A DNA stretch of 64,000 bases, taken from an uncultured Bacillota bacterium. GTDB taxonomy: Bacteria; Bacillota; Clostridia; Oscillospirales; Oscillospiraceae. Made by a program: the position numbers and the translations under genes. A model generated the notes under the pieces. It was not told the origin of the DNA. It did not search any database and was given only the letters and a program-made list of their open reading frames with translations. How positions within the stretch are numbered: the first letter of the stretch is position 1; each line of letters starts with the position of its first letter. Where the stretch lies: contig CAMWBA010000002.1 in NCBI GenBank assembly GCA_947172355.1, positions 1 through 64,000 on the forward strand. The letters are read 5' to 3'. Positions 1 through 7,810 of this stretch are shown one piece after another.

Positions 1-2
1 TC

Positions 3-422
3 CTGATTTTTCTGCTGGCCTTGCTGGCCTGGGGGGACGGGGCCATTGCAGCGTACCTGCGGGGGTGGGAGCGGGTCGCCGCCCTGGCCTTTGTCCTGCT
101 GATGGAGGGGCTGTTTCTGTTGACCATACTGTTTTTTTGGTTTTACCTCTATACAAATCCTCGATATGTCCCGCTTTATGACCCCGCTGGGGAGGTGGGG
201 CTGATGGTCCGGCAGGAGAGCTGGCTGTTTAAGGTCTGGGGGGAGTTTTACCTGCCCGCCGGGCCCTGCCTGCTCCGAGGGACTGGCGTGACCTATGAGG
301 CCCACGACAACTGGCTCTTTACCAATGGCAGCTATGAGCTGGAGTGGGCGGAGGACCAGGCTATTATCTGCTATGATACCGGTATGGGCTATTGGGAAAC
401 CTGTACAGTGCCACTGAAATGA
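3..422 (+). CDS. Membrane protein of unknown function, 5' end cut off by the window edge
   Basis: The frame stays open to the first base of the window, so the TTG start at 21 in the ORF track is probably not the real start and the N-terminus lies upstream. The visible part has two hydrophobic stretches (LLALLAWGDGA and an AFVLLMEGLFLLTILFFWFYLY segment) followed by about 85 mostly polar residues. The C-terminal part contains a GPCLLRGT stretch resembling the GPLVRGTE stretch of the third gene of this run, so the two may be paralogues. It heads a tight run of small membrane or exported proteins reaching to about 1.73 kb. I do not recognise the family. Confidence 0.6.
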   Translation: MIFLLALLAWGDGAIAAYLRGWERVAALAFVLLMEGLFLLTILFFWFYLYTNPRYVPLYDPAGEVGLMVRQESWLFKVWGEFYLPAGPCLLRGTGVTYEAHDNWLFTNGSYELEWAEDQAIICYDTGMGYWETCTVPLK

Positions 423-436
423 ACGGAGGTTTTTTG

Positions 437-829
437 ATGAAACGAGTTGTGATGGTAATGGCAGGGCTGCTGTGCCTGTTCCTGACCGGCTGTTCCGCTG
501 CAGCCTTCTGGTTATCAGGCTGCGGCGGTCCGGACGCCGATTTAGTGGTAATCAACGGCGGCAGTCAAGCGGTGTGGTCCATTACGCTGGACTATGGAAC
601 GCAGACGCAGAGCATTCAAAATGCCGGAACCTATGCCTTGCTCGAACAGGGGCAGAGCTATGGCCTGCTTCTGGAGGAGGGAGCTGAACAGGTGACGGTG
701 GTTCTGTCCGACCGATTGGGACGGGAACTGGGCCGGACAGAAGTGGAGTTTTCTGGAGAGCGGCTGTATCTGGCCTTAGAGAGAGAAGGAATGATCCATA
801 TATCGGAGGAGATGCCGGATGGAGTTTGA
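437..829 (+). CDS. Small predicted lipoprotein of unknown function
   Basis: The ORF track begins at 392, but an ACGGAGGT ribosome-binding site at about 423-430 points to the ATG at 437, giving 130 residues. The N-terminus is a lipoprotein signal: KR, a hydrophobic core, then a lipobox LTGC followed by SAAAF. The rest looks like a small beta-rich domain (alternating hydrophobic residues in DADLVVINGGSQAVWSITLD and later). It starts 14 bases after the upstream membrane gene and its end overlaps the next gene by 11 bases, so the three are probably co-transcribed and translationally coupled. No catalytic motif is visible and no family is recognised. Confidence 0.6.
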   Translation: MKRVVMVMAGLLCLFLTGCSAAAFWLSGCGGPDADLVVINGGSQAVWSITLDYGTQTQSIQNAGTYALLEQGQSYGLLLEEGAEQVTVVLSDRLGRELGRTEVEFSGERLYLALEREGMIHISEEMPDGV

Positions 830-1397
830 CATTATGCTGTGGATTGTTCCGCTGATGCAGGCGGGCATTCTGGTATTGGCTGTGGCCGGTCTGTATTGCT
901 TGTTCTGCTGCGAGGGGAAAGATCACCGGTCTCTGGTTTGGACAGCGGCTGTCTTTCTTGGCACACTGGCTGTTTGGATGGGCGGCGGTATTCTGCTGGG
1001 CTGGTTCGGCCTGGCTTGGCGAACTGCGCCATCGCTGGTTCTGTGCGGAGCGGCAATGGTCAGCGGCTGGGTCGGGATTGTTTTCACATTGGCCTGTTTT
1101 CTGCCTGCAAAGGGGCCTGGAGTATCCACGGCGCTGCGGCGGGTGCTAAAGGGGATCGTCCTGTTTTTTGCTGCTGTTGTCCTTGTTATAACTCTGTGGA
1201 CTTGTCCGATTATGCTTATCTTTGGCTTTGGTGACACGGAGCGTGTGGTGGACGATCAGGGCAGGACGCTGCTGGAGGTGAATGATGGCTTTCTTGATAG
1301 CCACTATAGCTATTATGCGTACTGCGGTCCCCTGGTCCGGGGAACGGAGCGAATTTATGAGACATATGAGAGCCGTCTCGGGGGAGATTTTGGATGA
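819..1397 (+). CDS. Multi-pass membrane protein of unknown function
   Basis: A 192-residue protein with about four predicted membrane spans in the first 130 residues, followed by a short polar C-terminal tail. The tail contains VVDDQGRTLLEV and GPLVRGTERIYETYE, which align by eye with YDPAGE and GPCLLRGTGVTYEAHD in the first gene of the window, suggesting a duplicated gene pair flanking a lipoprotein. The start at 819 is preceded by GGAGGAG at about 805-812. A second in-frame ATG lies at 834. No family or enzymatic motif is recognised. Confidence 0.55.
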   Translation: MEFDIMLWIVPLMQAGILVLAVAGLYCLFCCEGKDHRSLVWTAAVFLGTLAVWMGGGILLGWFGLAWRTAPSLVLCGAAMVSGWVGIVFTLACFLPAKGPGVSTALRRVLKGIVLFFAAVVLVITLWTCPIMLIFGFGDTERVVDDQGRTLLEVNDGFLDSHYSYYAYCGPLVRGTERIYETYESRLGGDFG

Positions 1398-1410
1398 AGG
1401 AGGTTTTGGG

Positions 1411-1728
1411 ATGCTGGTTGCGCTCTATTCCGTTCAGCATGTGTATGGAGCGGACGTGTGGCTGATTGCCGCTGTGGGCTGTGCCGCAGCATATCTTGTG
1501 CTCTGTGGTCTTTTTCGTAGAAATCGCAGCAGAAGGGGAATTGCGGCGGTGGTGCTGGGACTGCTGGCAGCGGAGATGATTTGCGATTGGGTGTGGGCAT
1601 CGGCTTTCTACCCTGGCGGCGAGTACCGTAATTATGGGCTGGGCGGGTCCTATATGCTGGTGTTGATTTGGCCGGGACTGCTGCTTTTGACCGGATGGAT
1701 TGTTACATGGATCAATCGAAACGCATGA
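1411..1728 (+). CDS. Small membrane protein of unknown function
   Basis: The ORF track starts at 1282, inside the previous gene. An AAGGAGG at about 1397-1403 followed by ATG at 1411 indicates the true start, giving 105 residues. Three or four hydrophobic helices are separated by a short basic loop (RRNRSRRG). It follows the previous gene by 13 bases, so it is probably the last member of this operon. A GC-rich hairpin downstream (1774-1800) separates it from yqfC. Function unknown. Confidence 0.55.
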   Translation: MLVALYSVQHVYGADVWLIAAVGCAAAYLVLCGLFRRNRSRRGIAAVVLGLLAAEMICDWVWASAFYPGGEYRNYGLGGSYMLVLIWPGLLLLTGWIVTWINRNA

Positions 1729-1773
1729 ATGAACCAGCCTTGTTCCCTCATATAGTAAATAGGCAGGAAAGCC

Positions 1774-1800
1774 GCAGTCCCGCCCGAAGGGCGGGACTGC
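1774..1800 (+). terminator. GC-rich hairpin, probable terminator
   Basis: Perfect 12-bp inverted repeat GCAGTCCCGCCC / GGGCGGGACTGC with a GAA loop. The following bases are only moderately T-rich, so termination may be partial. It lies between the small membrane-protein genes and yqfC. Confidence 0.6.
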
Positions 1801-1824
1801 CATGTCTATCTTTGAGGTGATTTT

Positions 1825-2106
1825 ATGGAGCGAAAACCCCGACGGCATGGATTTTTAGAGCGGACGGCGGAGGTGTTTGATCTCCCTGCCGACGCAGTAG
1901 CGGGGCTGACCAGGCTGGAACTGGTGGGAGACGGAGAGCTGCGAATCGAAAATCACAAAGGTATTCTGGCCTATGGAACCGAGGAAATACATGTCAGCGG
2001 AGGCGTCTATCTCATCAAGGTGGCTGGCCGAGGATTGGAGCTGCGGGCTATGACGGGGTTTGAACTGCTGATTACCGGGAAGATATCCCAAATAACGTTA
2101 GCATAG
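1825..2106 (+). CDS. yqfC: Sporulation protein YqfC (YabP/YqfC family)
   Basis: A 93-residue protein matching the YabP/YqfC family in size and pattern: a basic N-terminus, then a small beta-strand domain (LELVGDGELRIENHKGILAYGTEEI, then GGVYLIKVAGRGLELRAMTGFELLITGKI). YqfC is made under sigma-E in the mother cell of spore formers and its gene normally precedes yqfD. That arrangement is seen here, with a 10-base gap. The identification rests on family pattern plus gene order. It supports an endospore-forming ancestry for the organism. Confidence 0.88.
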   Translation: MERKPRRHGFLERTAEVFDLPADAVAGLTRLELVGDGELRIENHKGILAYGTEEIHVSGGVYLIKVAGRGLELRAMTGFELLITGKISQITLA

Positions 2107-2116
2107 GGGGACGGGT

Positions 2117-3331
2117 ATGCGGCAGCTGATGAATTTGATTCGGGGGATGGTCACCCTGCGGGTGACCGCTCCTTTTCCGGAGCGGCTGATCAACCTGTGT
2201 GCCCAGGCGGGCATCGACTTTTGGGCGATGGAATGGCTGGATGGACACACCATCCGCTTTGTCACCCGGCGGCATACCCTGTCCAAACTGAATGAGCTGG
2301 TCCAAAAGGTGGGAGGAGAGGCGGTACAGGAGTCCAGCCGAGGTCTGCCCGACGTTATCAGCCGCTTTCGTACCCGGTATGGCTTTTTATTGGGATTGGC
2401 CTTTGCGCTGTGTGCGGTCAGTATTCTGTCCCGCTTCGTTCTGGTGATTGAAGTGACTGGAAATGAACGGGTTCCCACCGCCGTAATTCTCAGCCAGCTG
2501 CGCCAGCTGGGGGTGCGGCCCGGTGTATATGGTCCTTCGCTGAATCAGAAGGAGCTGGCCCAGGAGGCGCTGCTGCAATTGGAGGAGCTGTCCTGGATGG
2601 GGATCAATCTTCATGGCACCCGGCTGGAGGTCATTGTGCGGGAGATCATTCAAACACCGGAACGGCTGGATGAGTCGGGGTATTTTGACATTGCAGCAGA
2701 GGCAGACGGAATGATTGTCCACATAGAGCCGGAGTTGGGGGATGCGGTTGTCCAGGAGGGAGATGTAGTGGCCAAGGGAGACATCCTGATCTCCGGCACG
2801 GTCACGCTGGAGCCGCCCCAATACAGCGGTTTACCGGCGCGCTACTACCAGACCCACGCCCGAGGACGGGTTTGGGCAAGGACTTGGCGGGAACTTTCCG
2901 CCGCCATTCCCTTGGAAGCGACGGTGAAACACTACACAGGAAGAGAAAAGAATGTCTGGTCCCTCAATCTATTGGGCCGGAGGATTGAAATTTTCGGAAA
3001 CACTAGCATTTCCTGGCCAATGTATGATAAAATAACCACAGTGCATCAGGCAGCTCTGCCAAGCGGAGCGGCTCTGCCCTTTTCGCTGTGCCGGGAGACC
3101 TTTCGTGCCTATGAGGCCGGAAGGGTTCCGGTGGACCAGGACGCTGCCCGGACTCTGCTGGAGGAACGGCTTTTGGTTCAGCTGAATGCCCTGATTGGCG
3201 AGGGCGGCCAGGTGGAGTCCACCCGTTTCTCCGCCCGGTCGGAGGGGGGGCGGCTGGAGGTTACCCTGTCCGCTCAGTGTATGGAAGAAATTGGCGTGGA
3301 GCGGCCGGGGGCGGCTCCAGAACCCCAATAG
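2117..3331 (+). CDS. yqfD: Sporulation membrane protein YqfD (stage IV type)
   Basis: A 404-residue protein with the YqfD layout. A cytoplasmic N-terminal part of about 90 residues is followed by one membrane span at about 92-113 (GFLLGLAFALCAVSILSRFVLVI) and a large extracytoplasmic region beginning VTGNERVPTAVILSQLRQLGV. The segment GMIVHIEPELGDAVVQEGDVVAKGDILISG resembles a lipoyl/barrel-sandwich hybrid fold. Length is normal for the family. It follows yqfC by 10 bases with an AGGGGGACGGG ribosome-binding site, so the two are one operon. Its biochemical role in sporulation is not well defined. Confidence 0.9.
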   Translation: MRQLMNLIRGMVTLRVTAPFPERLINLCAQAGIDFWAMEWLDGHTIRFVTRRHTLSKLNELVQKVGGEAVQESSRGLPDVISRFRTRYGFLLGLAFALCAVSILSRFVLVIEVTGNERVPTAVILSQLRQLGVRPGVYGPSLNQKELAQEALLQLEELSWMGINLHGTRLEVIVREIIQTPERLDESGYFDIAAEADGMIVHIEPELGDAVVQEGDVVAKGDILISGTVTLEPPQYSGLPARYYQTHARGRVWARTWRELSAAIPLEATVKHYTGREKNVWSLNLLGRRIEIFGNTSISWPMYDKITTVHQAALPSGAALPFSLCRETFRAYEAGRVPVDQDAARTLLEERLLVQLNALIGEGGQVESTRFSARSEGGRLEVTLSAQCMEEIGVERPGAAPEPQ

Positions 3332-3390
3332 GAGCGGCCGCAGGCCGCCTCTGGGGAAAAGTTTAATCAAACCAAGGAGATCGGATCGCA

Positions 3391-4368
3391 ATGACAGAAC
3401 AATCCATCAGCTTAGAGCGTTTGGAGGAGACCATCAACGTGTTTGGCTCCTTTGACGAAAATATCCGTATCATTGAGCACGAAATGGGGGTTTCGGTAGT
3501 CAGCCGTGACTCCATGCTCAAGGTGGCGGGAGAGGACCCGGAAGGGGTCATGTATGCCGTCAAGGCCATTGAAAACCTGATGACGCTGGCATCAAAGGGG
3601 GAGAATATCAACGAGCAGAATGTGCGTTACATTGTCCAGCTGGTCAAGGAGGGCAGAGAGAGCCAGATTGTCCAGCTGGCAGGGGACGTGATCTGTGTCA
3701 CCGCAAAGGGCAAGCCCATTAAGGCCAAGACCCTGGGCCAGAAGAAATATGTGGAGGCCATCAAAAACAATGTGGTCACGGTGGGGGTGGGCCCTGCCGG
3801 TACGGGCAAGACCTATCTGGCGGTGGCTGCTGCGGTGGCCGCGTTCCGGGCGAAGGAAATCAACCGCATTATTCTCACACGGCCGGCGGTGGAGGCGGGG
3901 GAGCGGCTGGGCTTTCTCCCCGGCGATTTGCAGTCCAAGGTGGACCCCTATCTGCGGCCCCTGTATGATGCTCTGTTCGAGATGCTGGGCCCGGACACCT
4001 ATCAGAAATACCTGGAGCGGGGCAACATTGAGGTGGCTCCCTTGGCATACATGCGGGGACGCACCTTGGATGACTCCTTTATCATCTTGGATGAGGCTCA
4101 AAATACCTCAAGGGAACAGATGAAGATGTTTTTGACCCGCCTGGGCTTTGGGTCTAAAATCGTCATTACCGGCGATATCACCCAAATTGATTTGCCCGCC
4201 GACAAGGTTTCCGGACTGCGGGAGGCTATGCGGGTACTGAAAGGGGTAGAGGATATTGCCATCCTCCGCCTTGGAGAGTCCGATGTGGTCCGCCACGCCC
4301 TGGTGCAGAGGATTATCAAAGCCTATGAGGTGGACGAAGAGCGGCGGAATAAAAAGGACAAGCATTAG
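3391..4368 (+). CDS. phoH: PhoH family ATPase (PhoH-like)
   Basis: A 325-residue PhoH-like protein. The N-terminal KH-like region (about 15-75) precedes the P-loop ATPase domain with Walker A GPAGTGKT at about 132-139 and Walker B FIILDEAQN near 230. The sensor-like segment KIVITGDITQIDLP is typical. PhoH proteins are cytoplasmic ATPases linked to RNA metabolism and rRNA maturation. In Firmicutes the gene usually follows yqfD and precedes ybeY. Here the next gene in the same direction is an unrelated small regulator, so the usual downstream genes are not contiguous. An AAGGAG ribosome-binding site precedes the ATG. Confidence 0.92.
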   Translation: MTEQSISLERLEETINVFGSFDENIRIIEHEMGVSVVSRDSMLKVAGEDPEGVMYAVKAIENLMTLASKGENINEQNVRYIVQLVKEGRESQIVQLAGDVICVTAKGKPIKAKTLGQKKYVEAIKNNVVTVGVGPAGTGKTYLAVAAAVAAFRAKEINRIILTRPAVEAGERLGFLPGDLQSKVDPYLRPLYDALFEMLGPDTYQKYLERGNIEVAPLAYMRGRTLDDSFIILDEAQNTSREQMKMFLTRLGFGSKIVITGDITQIDLPADKVSGLREAMRVLKGVEDIAILRLGESDVVRHALVQRIIKAYEVDEERRNKKDKH

Positions 4369-4386
4369 TCTTTTTTTAAACAGCGC

Positions 4387-4569
4387 CTAATCTTCTTGCA
4401 GGCAGGCGGTCCCCAGTTGGAGACCGATTCGCAGTCCGGTGTAGAACGCCCGGAGTCCGTGGGCCCGGATGGGGTCGTTCTGCAAATATTCCGGCCATAA
4501 TTTAGGGTCTGGTCCAGTGACTATACCGTAGTAGAGTTCTTCGATGATGGTAGGAATTTGATGTTCCAT
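4387..4569 (-). CDS. Small protein of unknown function, divergent from an XRE regulator
   Basis: The ORF track starts at 4593, but on the minus strand a GGAGG nine bases upstream of the ATG at 4569 favours the 60-residue form beginning MEHQIPTIIEELYYG. It is a soluble, partly acidic protein with helical segments (IEELYYGIV, GLRAFYTGLRIGLQLG). I think it resembles small DUF6809-type proteins of clostridia, but only weakly. It is divergent from the neighbouring HTH gene and shares with it an intergenic region carrying a direct repeat, so that regulator may control it. Confidence 0.5.
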   Translation of the reverse strand: MEHQIPTIIEELYYGIVTGPDPKLWPEYLQNDPIRAHGLRAFYTGLRIGLQLGTACLQED

Positions 4570-4589
4570 TTGATACGACCTCCAGATAA

Positions 4590-4625
4590 ACACATATTAC
4601 TGCGTATGCCATAATACACATATTA
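4590..4625. promoter_or_regulatory. Direct repeat ACACATATTA, candidate operator of the XRE regulator
   Basis: The ten-base sequence ACACATATTA occurs at 4590-4599 and again at 4616-4625, 26 bases apart, in the divergent intergenic region. The second copy continues into GTGTG, making an imperfect palindrome ACAC(atatta)GTGT. The first continues into CTGCGT, a weaker half. Repeats of this kind between a small XRE gene and a divergent partner are often autoregulatory sites. Confidence 0.4.
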
Positions 4626-4648
4626 GTGTGTGTCAAGGAGGACAGGAT

Positions 4649-4861
4649 GTGTTTTCAGAAAAAATTCGTATGCTGCGAAAAGAGCGTGGAATGACACAGA
4701 GTGAAGTGGCGAAAGCGGTAAATATGTCCGTTCGTGGATATCAGGATTTGGAACTGGGTGTTATGCCTCGTTCGGATAAGATGCTGGTAATTGCAGAGTT
4801 CTATCAAGTGTTCATTGACTGGCTCATGGGCCGCACAGATAAGCAGGAGGTCAACCGCTGA
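4649..4861 (+). CDS. XRE-family helix-turn-helix regulator
   Basis: The GTG at 4649 is preceded by AAGGAGGA at a good distance and gives 70 residues. The ORF-track start at 4628 would place that ribosome-binding site inside the gene. The HTH core is visible: FSEKIRMLRKERGMTQ, SEVAKAVNMSVRGYQDLELG and the capping segment MLVIAEFYQVFIDWLMGRTD. No effector domain follows, so it acts as a small DNA-binding protein of the Cro/C1 type. It is divergent from the small ORF at 4387-4569 and ends just before a strong bidirectional hairpin shared with bioA. Confidence 0.8.
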   Translation: MFSEKIRMLRKERGMTQSEVAKAVNMSVRGYQDLELGVMPRSDKMLVIAEFYQVFIDWLMGRTDKQEVNR

Positions 4862-4864
4862 ACC

Positions 4865-4911
4865 AAAGAAACCGTCCGTTGAACTGCGGCAGTTCAACGG
4901 ACGGTTTCTTT
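4865..4911. terminator. Strong bidirectional terminator between the XRE gene and bioA
   Basis: Perfect 23-base inverted repeat AAAGAAACCGTCCGTTGAAC.../...GTTCAACGGACGGTTTCTTT with A-rich and T-rich flanks on both sides. It can serve the XRE gene (plus strand) and the biotin operon (minus strand), which converge here. Confidence 0.9.
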
Positions 4912-4958
4912 GCTGGGATAGAATGCAGGCCGCGGGGCGAGGGAACATCCCCGTCAGT

Positions 4959-6158
4959 CTACCGCTGAAACCAGGCTTTCATGGTCTCCAGTACCTTGAC
5001 CAGTTCCGCCTCGGAGATCACATAGGGAACCATGGCGTACATACAGTTCAGGAAGGGCCGGCTGAATACCCCACGCTCATAGGCAAACTGCTGGTAGCCC
5101 TTCAAGTCGGCGGAATCCTGTACCTCTACACAGACGCAGCCGCCCATTATACGCACTTCTCTGACTTTGGGGTGGGAGAACCCCTCCATCTCCCGGCGGG
5201 TAATAGCTTCAATGCGGCGGATTTTTGCCATATAGTCCTCCCGCTCAAACAGTTCGATAGACTTCAGCGCTACCGAACAGGCCAGTGCGTTGCCCATAAA
5301 GGTGGGGCCGTGCATCAGAGCATGGTTGGGGTCGTCGTCGTAAAAGCCCTCAAAGACCCTGCGGTTGGCCACTGTGGCGGCATGGCCGATGTATCCGCCG
5401 GTGAGGGCCTTGCCGAGCACCAGGATATCCGGCAGAACCAGGTCGGCCACAAAACGGTTTCCCGTCCGGCCAAAGCCGGTGGCCACTTCGTCAAAGACAA
5501 GCAGCACACCATATTGGTCGCACAGTTCCCGGGCTCGCTGAAGGAAGGAACGGTCATACATCCGCATTCCGCCGGCCCCCTGGAGCAGCGGTTCTACCAG
5601 CAGACAATTCAGCCGTTCATGGTATTGCAGGAAAGCGCGCTCCAGCGCATCTGCTTCGGTGGGGATGTGGACCACGTGGGGGCTGGGACCGTAGGCTTTG
5701 AGGACAAAGTGGTAGTCCTCGTCGTCTCCTGCCTCCATGGTCTTAAAGGTATCGCCGTGGTAGGCATGCTCCAGAGCCAGGATCATGGTGCGCTGGGAGT
5801 CTCCACGGTTCATATAGTATTGGAGCGCCATTTTCAGCGCCACCTCTACCGCCACACTTCCCGAGTCAGAGAAGAAGCAGTAGTTTAAGTCTCCAGGCAG
5901 AAATTCTTCCAGCTTTTGAGAGAGCCTTTGGACGGGTTCGTGGGTCAATCCCCCCAGCATGACATGGGAGAACCGCCCCGCCTGGTCGAGAATGGCCTGG
6001 GTTAGCTCCGGATGTTTGTATCCATGAATCACACTCCACCAGGAGGATACCGAGTCGATAAGCGCCCGGTCTTTTGTGTGGAGATACACGCCGCTGGCGT
6101 CTATAATCTCATAGGGAGCCCCCATGGTTTTCATCTGCTGATAAGGATACCAAATCAT
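4959..6158 (-). CDS. bioA: Adenosylmethionine-8-amino-7-oxononanoate aminotransferase
   Basis: Class III PLP aminotransferase of 399 residues that converts 7-keto-8-aminopelargonate (KAPA) to 7,8-diaminopelargonate in biotin synthesis, with S-adenosylmethionine as the usual amino donor. Visible features: SSWWSVIHGYKHPEL at 38-52, SDSGSVAVE at 97-105, the cofactor segment FDEVATGFGRTG at 222-233 and the Schiff-base lysine in LGKALTGGY (K250). Length is slightly below the 420-450 typical of the family but no core motif is missing. It is the last gene of bioYBDA, nine bases after bioD, with AGGAGGACATT before the ATG. Confidence 0.95.
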   Translation of the reverse strand: MIWYPYQQMKTMGAPYEIIDASGVYLHTKDRALIDSVSSWWSVIHGYKHPELTQAILDQAGRFSHVMLGGLTHEPVQRLSQKLEEFLPGDLNYCFFSDSGSVAVEVALKMALQYYMNRGDSQRTMILALEHAYHGDTFKTMEAGDDEDYHFVLKAYGPSPHVVHIPTEADALERAFLQYHERLNCLLVEPLLQGAGGMRMYDRSFLQRARELCDQYGVLLVFDEVATGFGRTGNRFVADLVLPDILVLGKALTGGYIGHAATVANRRVFEGFYDDDPNHALMHGPTFMGNALACSVALKSIELFEREDYMAKIRRIEAITRREMEGFSHPKVREVRIMGGCVCVEVQDSADLKGYQQFAYERGVFSRPFLNCMYAMVPYVISEAELVKVLETMKAWFQR

Positions 6159-6167
6159 AATGTCCTC

Positions 6168-6851
6168 CTATTCATACAGCGATTGCAGCAGCTCCAATGA
6201 CATATCCAGGCTGGTGCAGCCGTCGCTGACTTGTGCAAGTACCTTCACCCCGGTGAGGGATTCGCACATGGTTATGTTGTCCCTGTGGAGCAGATTTCCC
6301 GGCTGGGCGCGGTTGAAGATGATCCCTTTTAGCGGAATGCCCTGCGTCTTCAAATAAAAGGCCGTCAGCCCCACGGCGTTAATCGTGCCCAGTCCGGCGT
6401 CTGCGACCAGCAGACAGCCCAGCCCGCAGGCGCGGATGATATCGGGGAGCCAAAGCTGCTGTTCGTCAAAGCGCAGGGGACATAAAATACCGCCGGAGCC
6501 CTCCACCGTAACATAGTCATACTGCCTGCATACCTGCTCAAAGCCTTGGAGGACCTGACTTTGGTCTACAGGATTGCCCTCCAGCCGTGCAGCCAGGTGA
6601 GGGGAGAGGGCGTTTTCATAGACAAAAGGGCACATCTCCTCCAAGGGTTGAGGAATCCCCGAGGTCTTCTTCACAGACAGAGCGTCTCCAGGAATCAGGG
6701 TTCCGTCAGGATGGCGGTTGTTTCCGCTCATGGCTGCCTTGTAATAGCCGGCGGACAGGCCAGCTTCCCGCAATTTTTTAAGAATCAGACCGGAGACAAA
6801 GGTCTTGCCCACATCGGTGCCGGTGCCAGTGAGAAACAGCGCCCCGCTCAT
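6168..6851 (-). CDS. bioD: Dethiobiotin synthetase
   Basis: A 227-residue ATP-dependent carboxylase-type ligase that closes the ureido ring of dethiobiotin from diaminopelargonate and CO2. The P-loop GTGTDVGKT lies at 9-17 and the conserved VEGSGGILCPL segment follows in the middle; both are diagnostic for BioD. The ATG overlaps the TGA of bioB (ATGA), indicating translational coupling. Length is normal. Confidence 0.96.
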   Translation of the reverse strand: MSGALFLTGTGTDVGKTFVSGLILKKLREAGLSAGYYKAAMSGNNRHPDGTLIPGDALSVKKTSGIPQPLEEMCPFVYENALSPHLAARLEGNPVDQSQVLQGFEQVCRQYDYVTVEGSGGILCPLRFDEQQLWLPDIIRACGLGCLLVADAGLGTINAVGLTAFYLKTQGIPLKGIIFNRAQPGNLLHRDNITMCESLTGVKVLAQVSDGCTSLDMSLELLQSLYE

Positions 6852-7810
6852 AGCCGCACCTCATAGCCCAGATCCTGAAGAATTGCCAGATCAGTTTGGA
6901 CGGTGATGCCTGCGGTGGTAAGCATATCTCCGGAGATGGCGGCATTGGCACCTGCCTGGAAGCAGCTCCGGCCTTTGTCTGGCAGCAGGCCCCGCCCCCC
7001 TGCCAGCCGGATGGCGGCGTCCGGGAGAAGAAAGCGGTATACCGCCACAATCCGCTGCATATCCGAATCGGTCAGCGGTCGGATTTTGGCCAGCGGGGTG
7101 CCCGGGATGGGGTTTAGCATGTTGACCGGTATACTTTTGACACCCAGTTCCCGCAGGGTGAGAGCCATATCAATACGGTCCTCGGTAGTCTCCCCCAGCC
7201 CCATAATGCCGCCGGAACAGACGGTGAGTCCTGCGGCCTGGGCGGCGCGGATGGCGGTTACCTTATCATCAAAGGTATGAGTGGTGCAGATATTGGGGAA
7301 ATTTTGCCGGGAGGTCTCCAAATTATTGTGGGCGCGTTCCGCTCCGGCTTCCTTCAGCTTGCGGTATTCCCCTTCGTTCAGCAGCCCTACAGAGATACAG
7401 ACCGAAATGTTTGTCTCCCCTTTGATCTGCCGGATGGCCTTGCACAGCGCGTCCAACTCCTGTTCAGACAGCCGCCGTCCGGATGTAACAATAGAGTAGC
7501 GCAGCACACCCTGTTCCGCGTTGTATTTGGCCTGTTGCGTCAGCTCCTTGGGCGAGAGCAGGGGATACTTCGCCGCTCCGGTGTAGCTGTAGGCGGATTG
7601 GGCACAGAAGCGGCAGTCTTCCGAACATCTTCCGCTCTTGCCGTTGACGATGGTGCACAGATCAAAGCGGCTGCCGCAGTACTTCTGACGAATCTTATCC
7701 GCCCGGCTGCACAGCTCTTCCAGAGGCATGGAGTACAGCTCTAACGCTTCATGCCGGTTTATTTGATAGCCGTCTAATACTTGTTGGGTCAACTTGTCAA
7801 GCCTGTTCAT
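6848..7810 (-). CDS. bioB: Biotin synthase (radical SAM)
   Basis: A 320-residue radical SAM enzyme that inserts sulfur into dethiobiotin. The radical SAM cluster motif is CSEDCRFC (C62, C66, C69), followed by typical BioB segments such as YSIVTSGRRLS, GAERAHNNLETS and GGIMGLGET. The start overlaps the end of bioY by 14 bases, with AAAGGAAG upstream inside bioY. This is consistent with one transcript controlled from the operator ahead of bioY. Confidence 0.97.
   Translation of the reverse strand: MNRLDKLTQQVLDGYQINRHEALELYSMPLEELCSRADKIRQKYCGSRFDLCTIVNGKSGRCSEDCRFCAQSAYSYTGAAKYPLLSPKELTQQAKYNAEQGVLRYSIVTSGRRLSEQELDALCKAIRQIKGETNISVCISVGLLNEGEYRKLKEAGAERAHNNLETSRQNFPNICTTHTFDDKVTAIRAAQAAGLTVCSGGIMGLGETTEDRIDMALTLRELGVKSIPVNMLNPIPGTPLAKIRPLTDSDMQRIVAVYRFLLPDAAIRLAGGRGLLPDKGRSCFQAGANAAISGDMLTTAGITVQTDLAILQDLGYEVRL

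Noticed and set aside
4791-5888. 365-residue plus-strand ORF
   Set aside because: Antisense to bioA and begins inside the XRE gene; would cross the bidirectional terminator.
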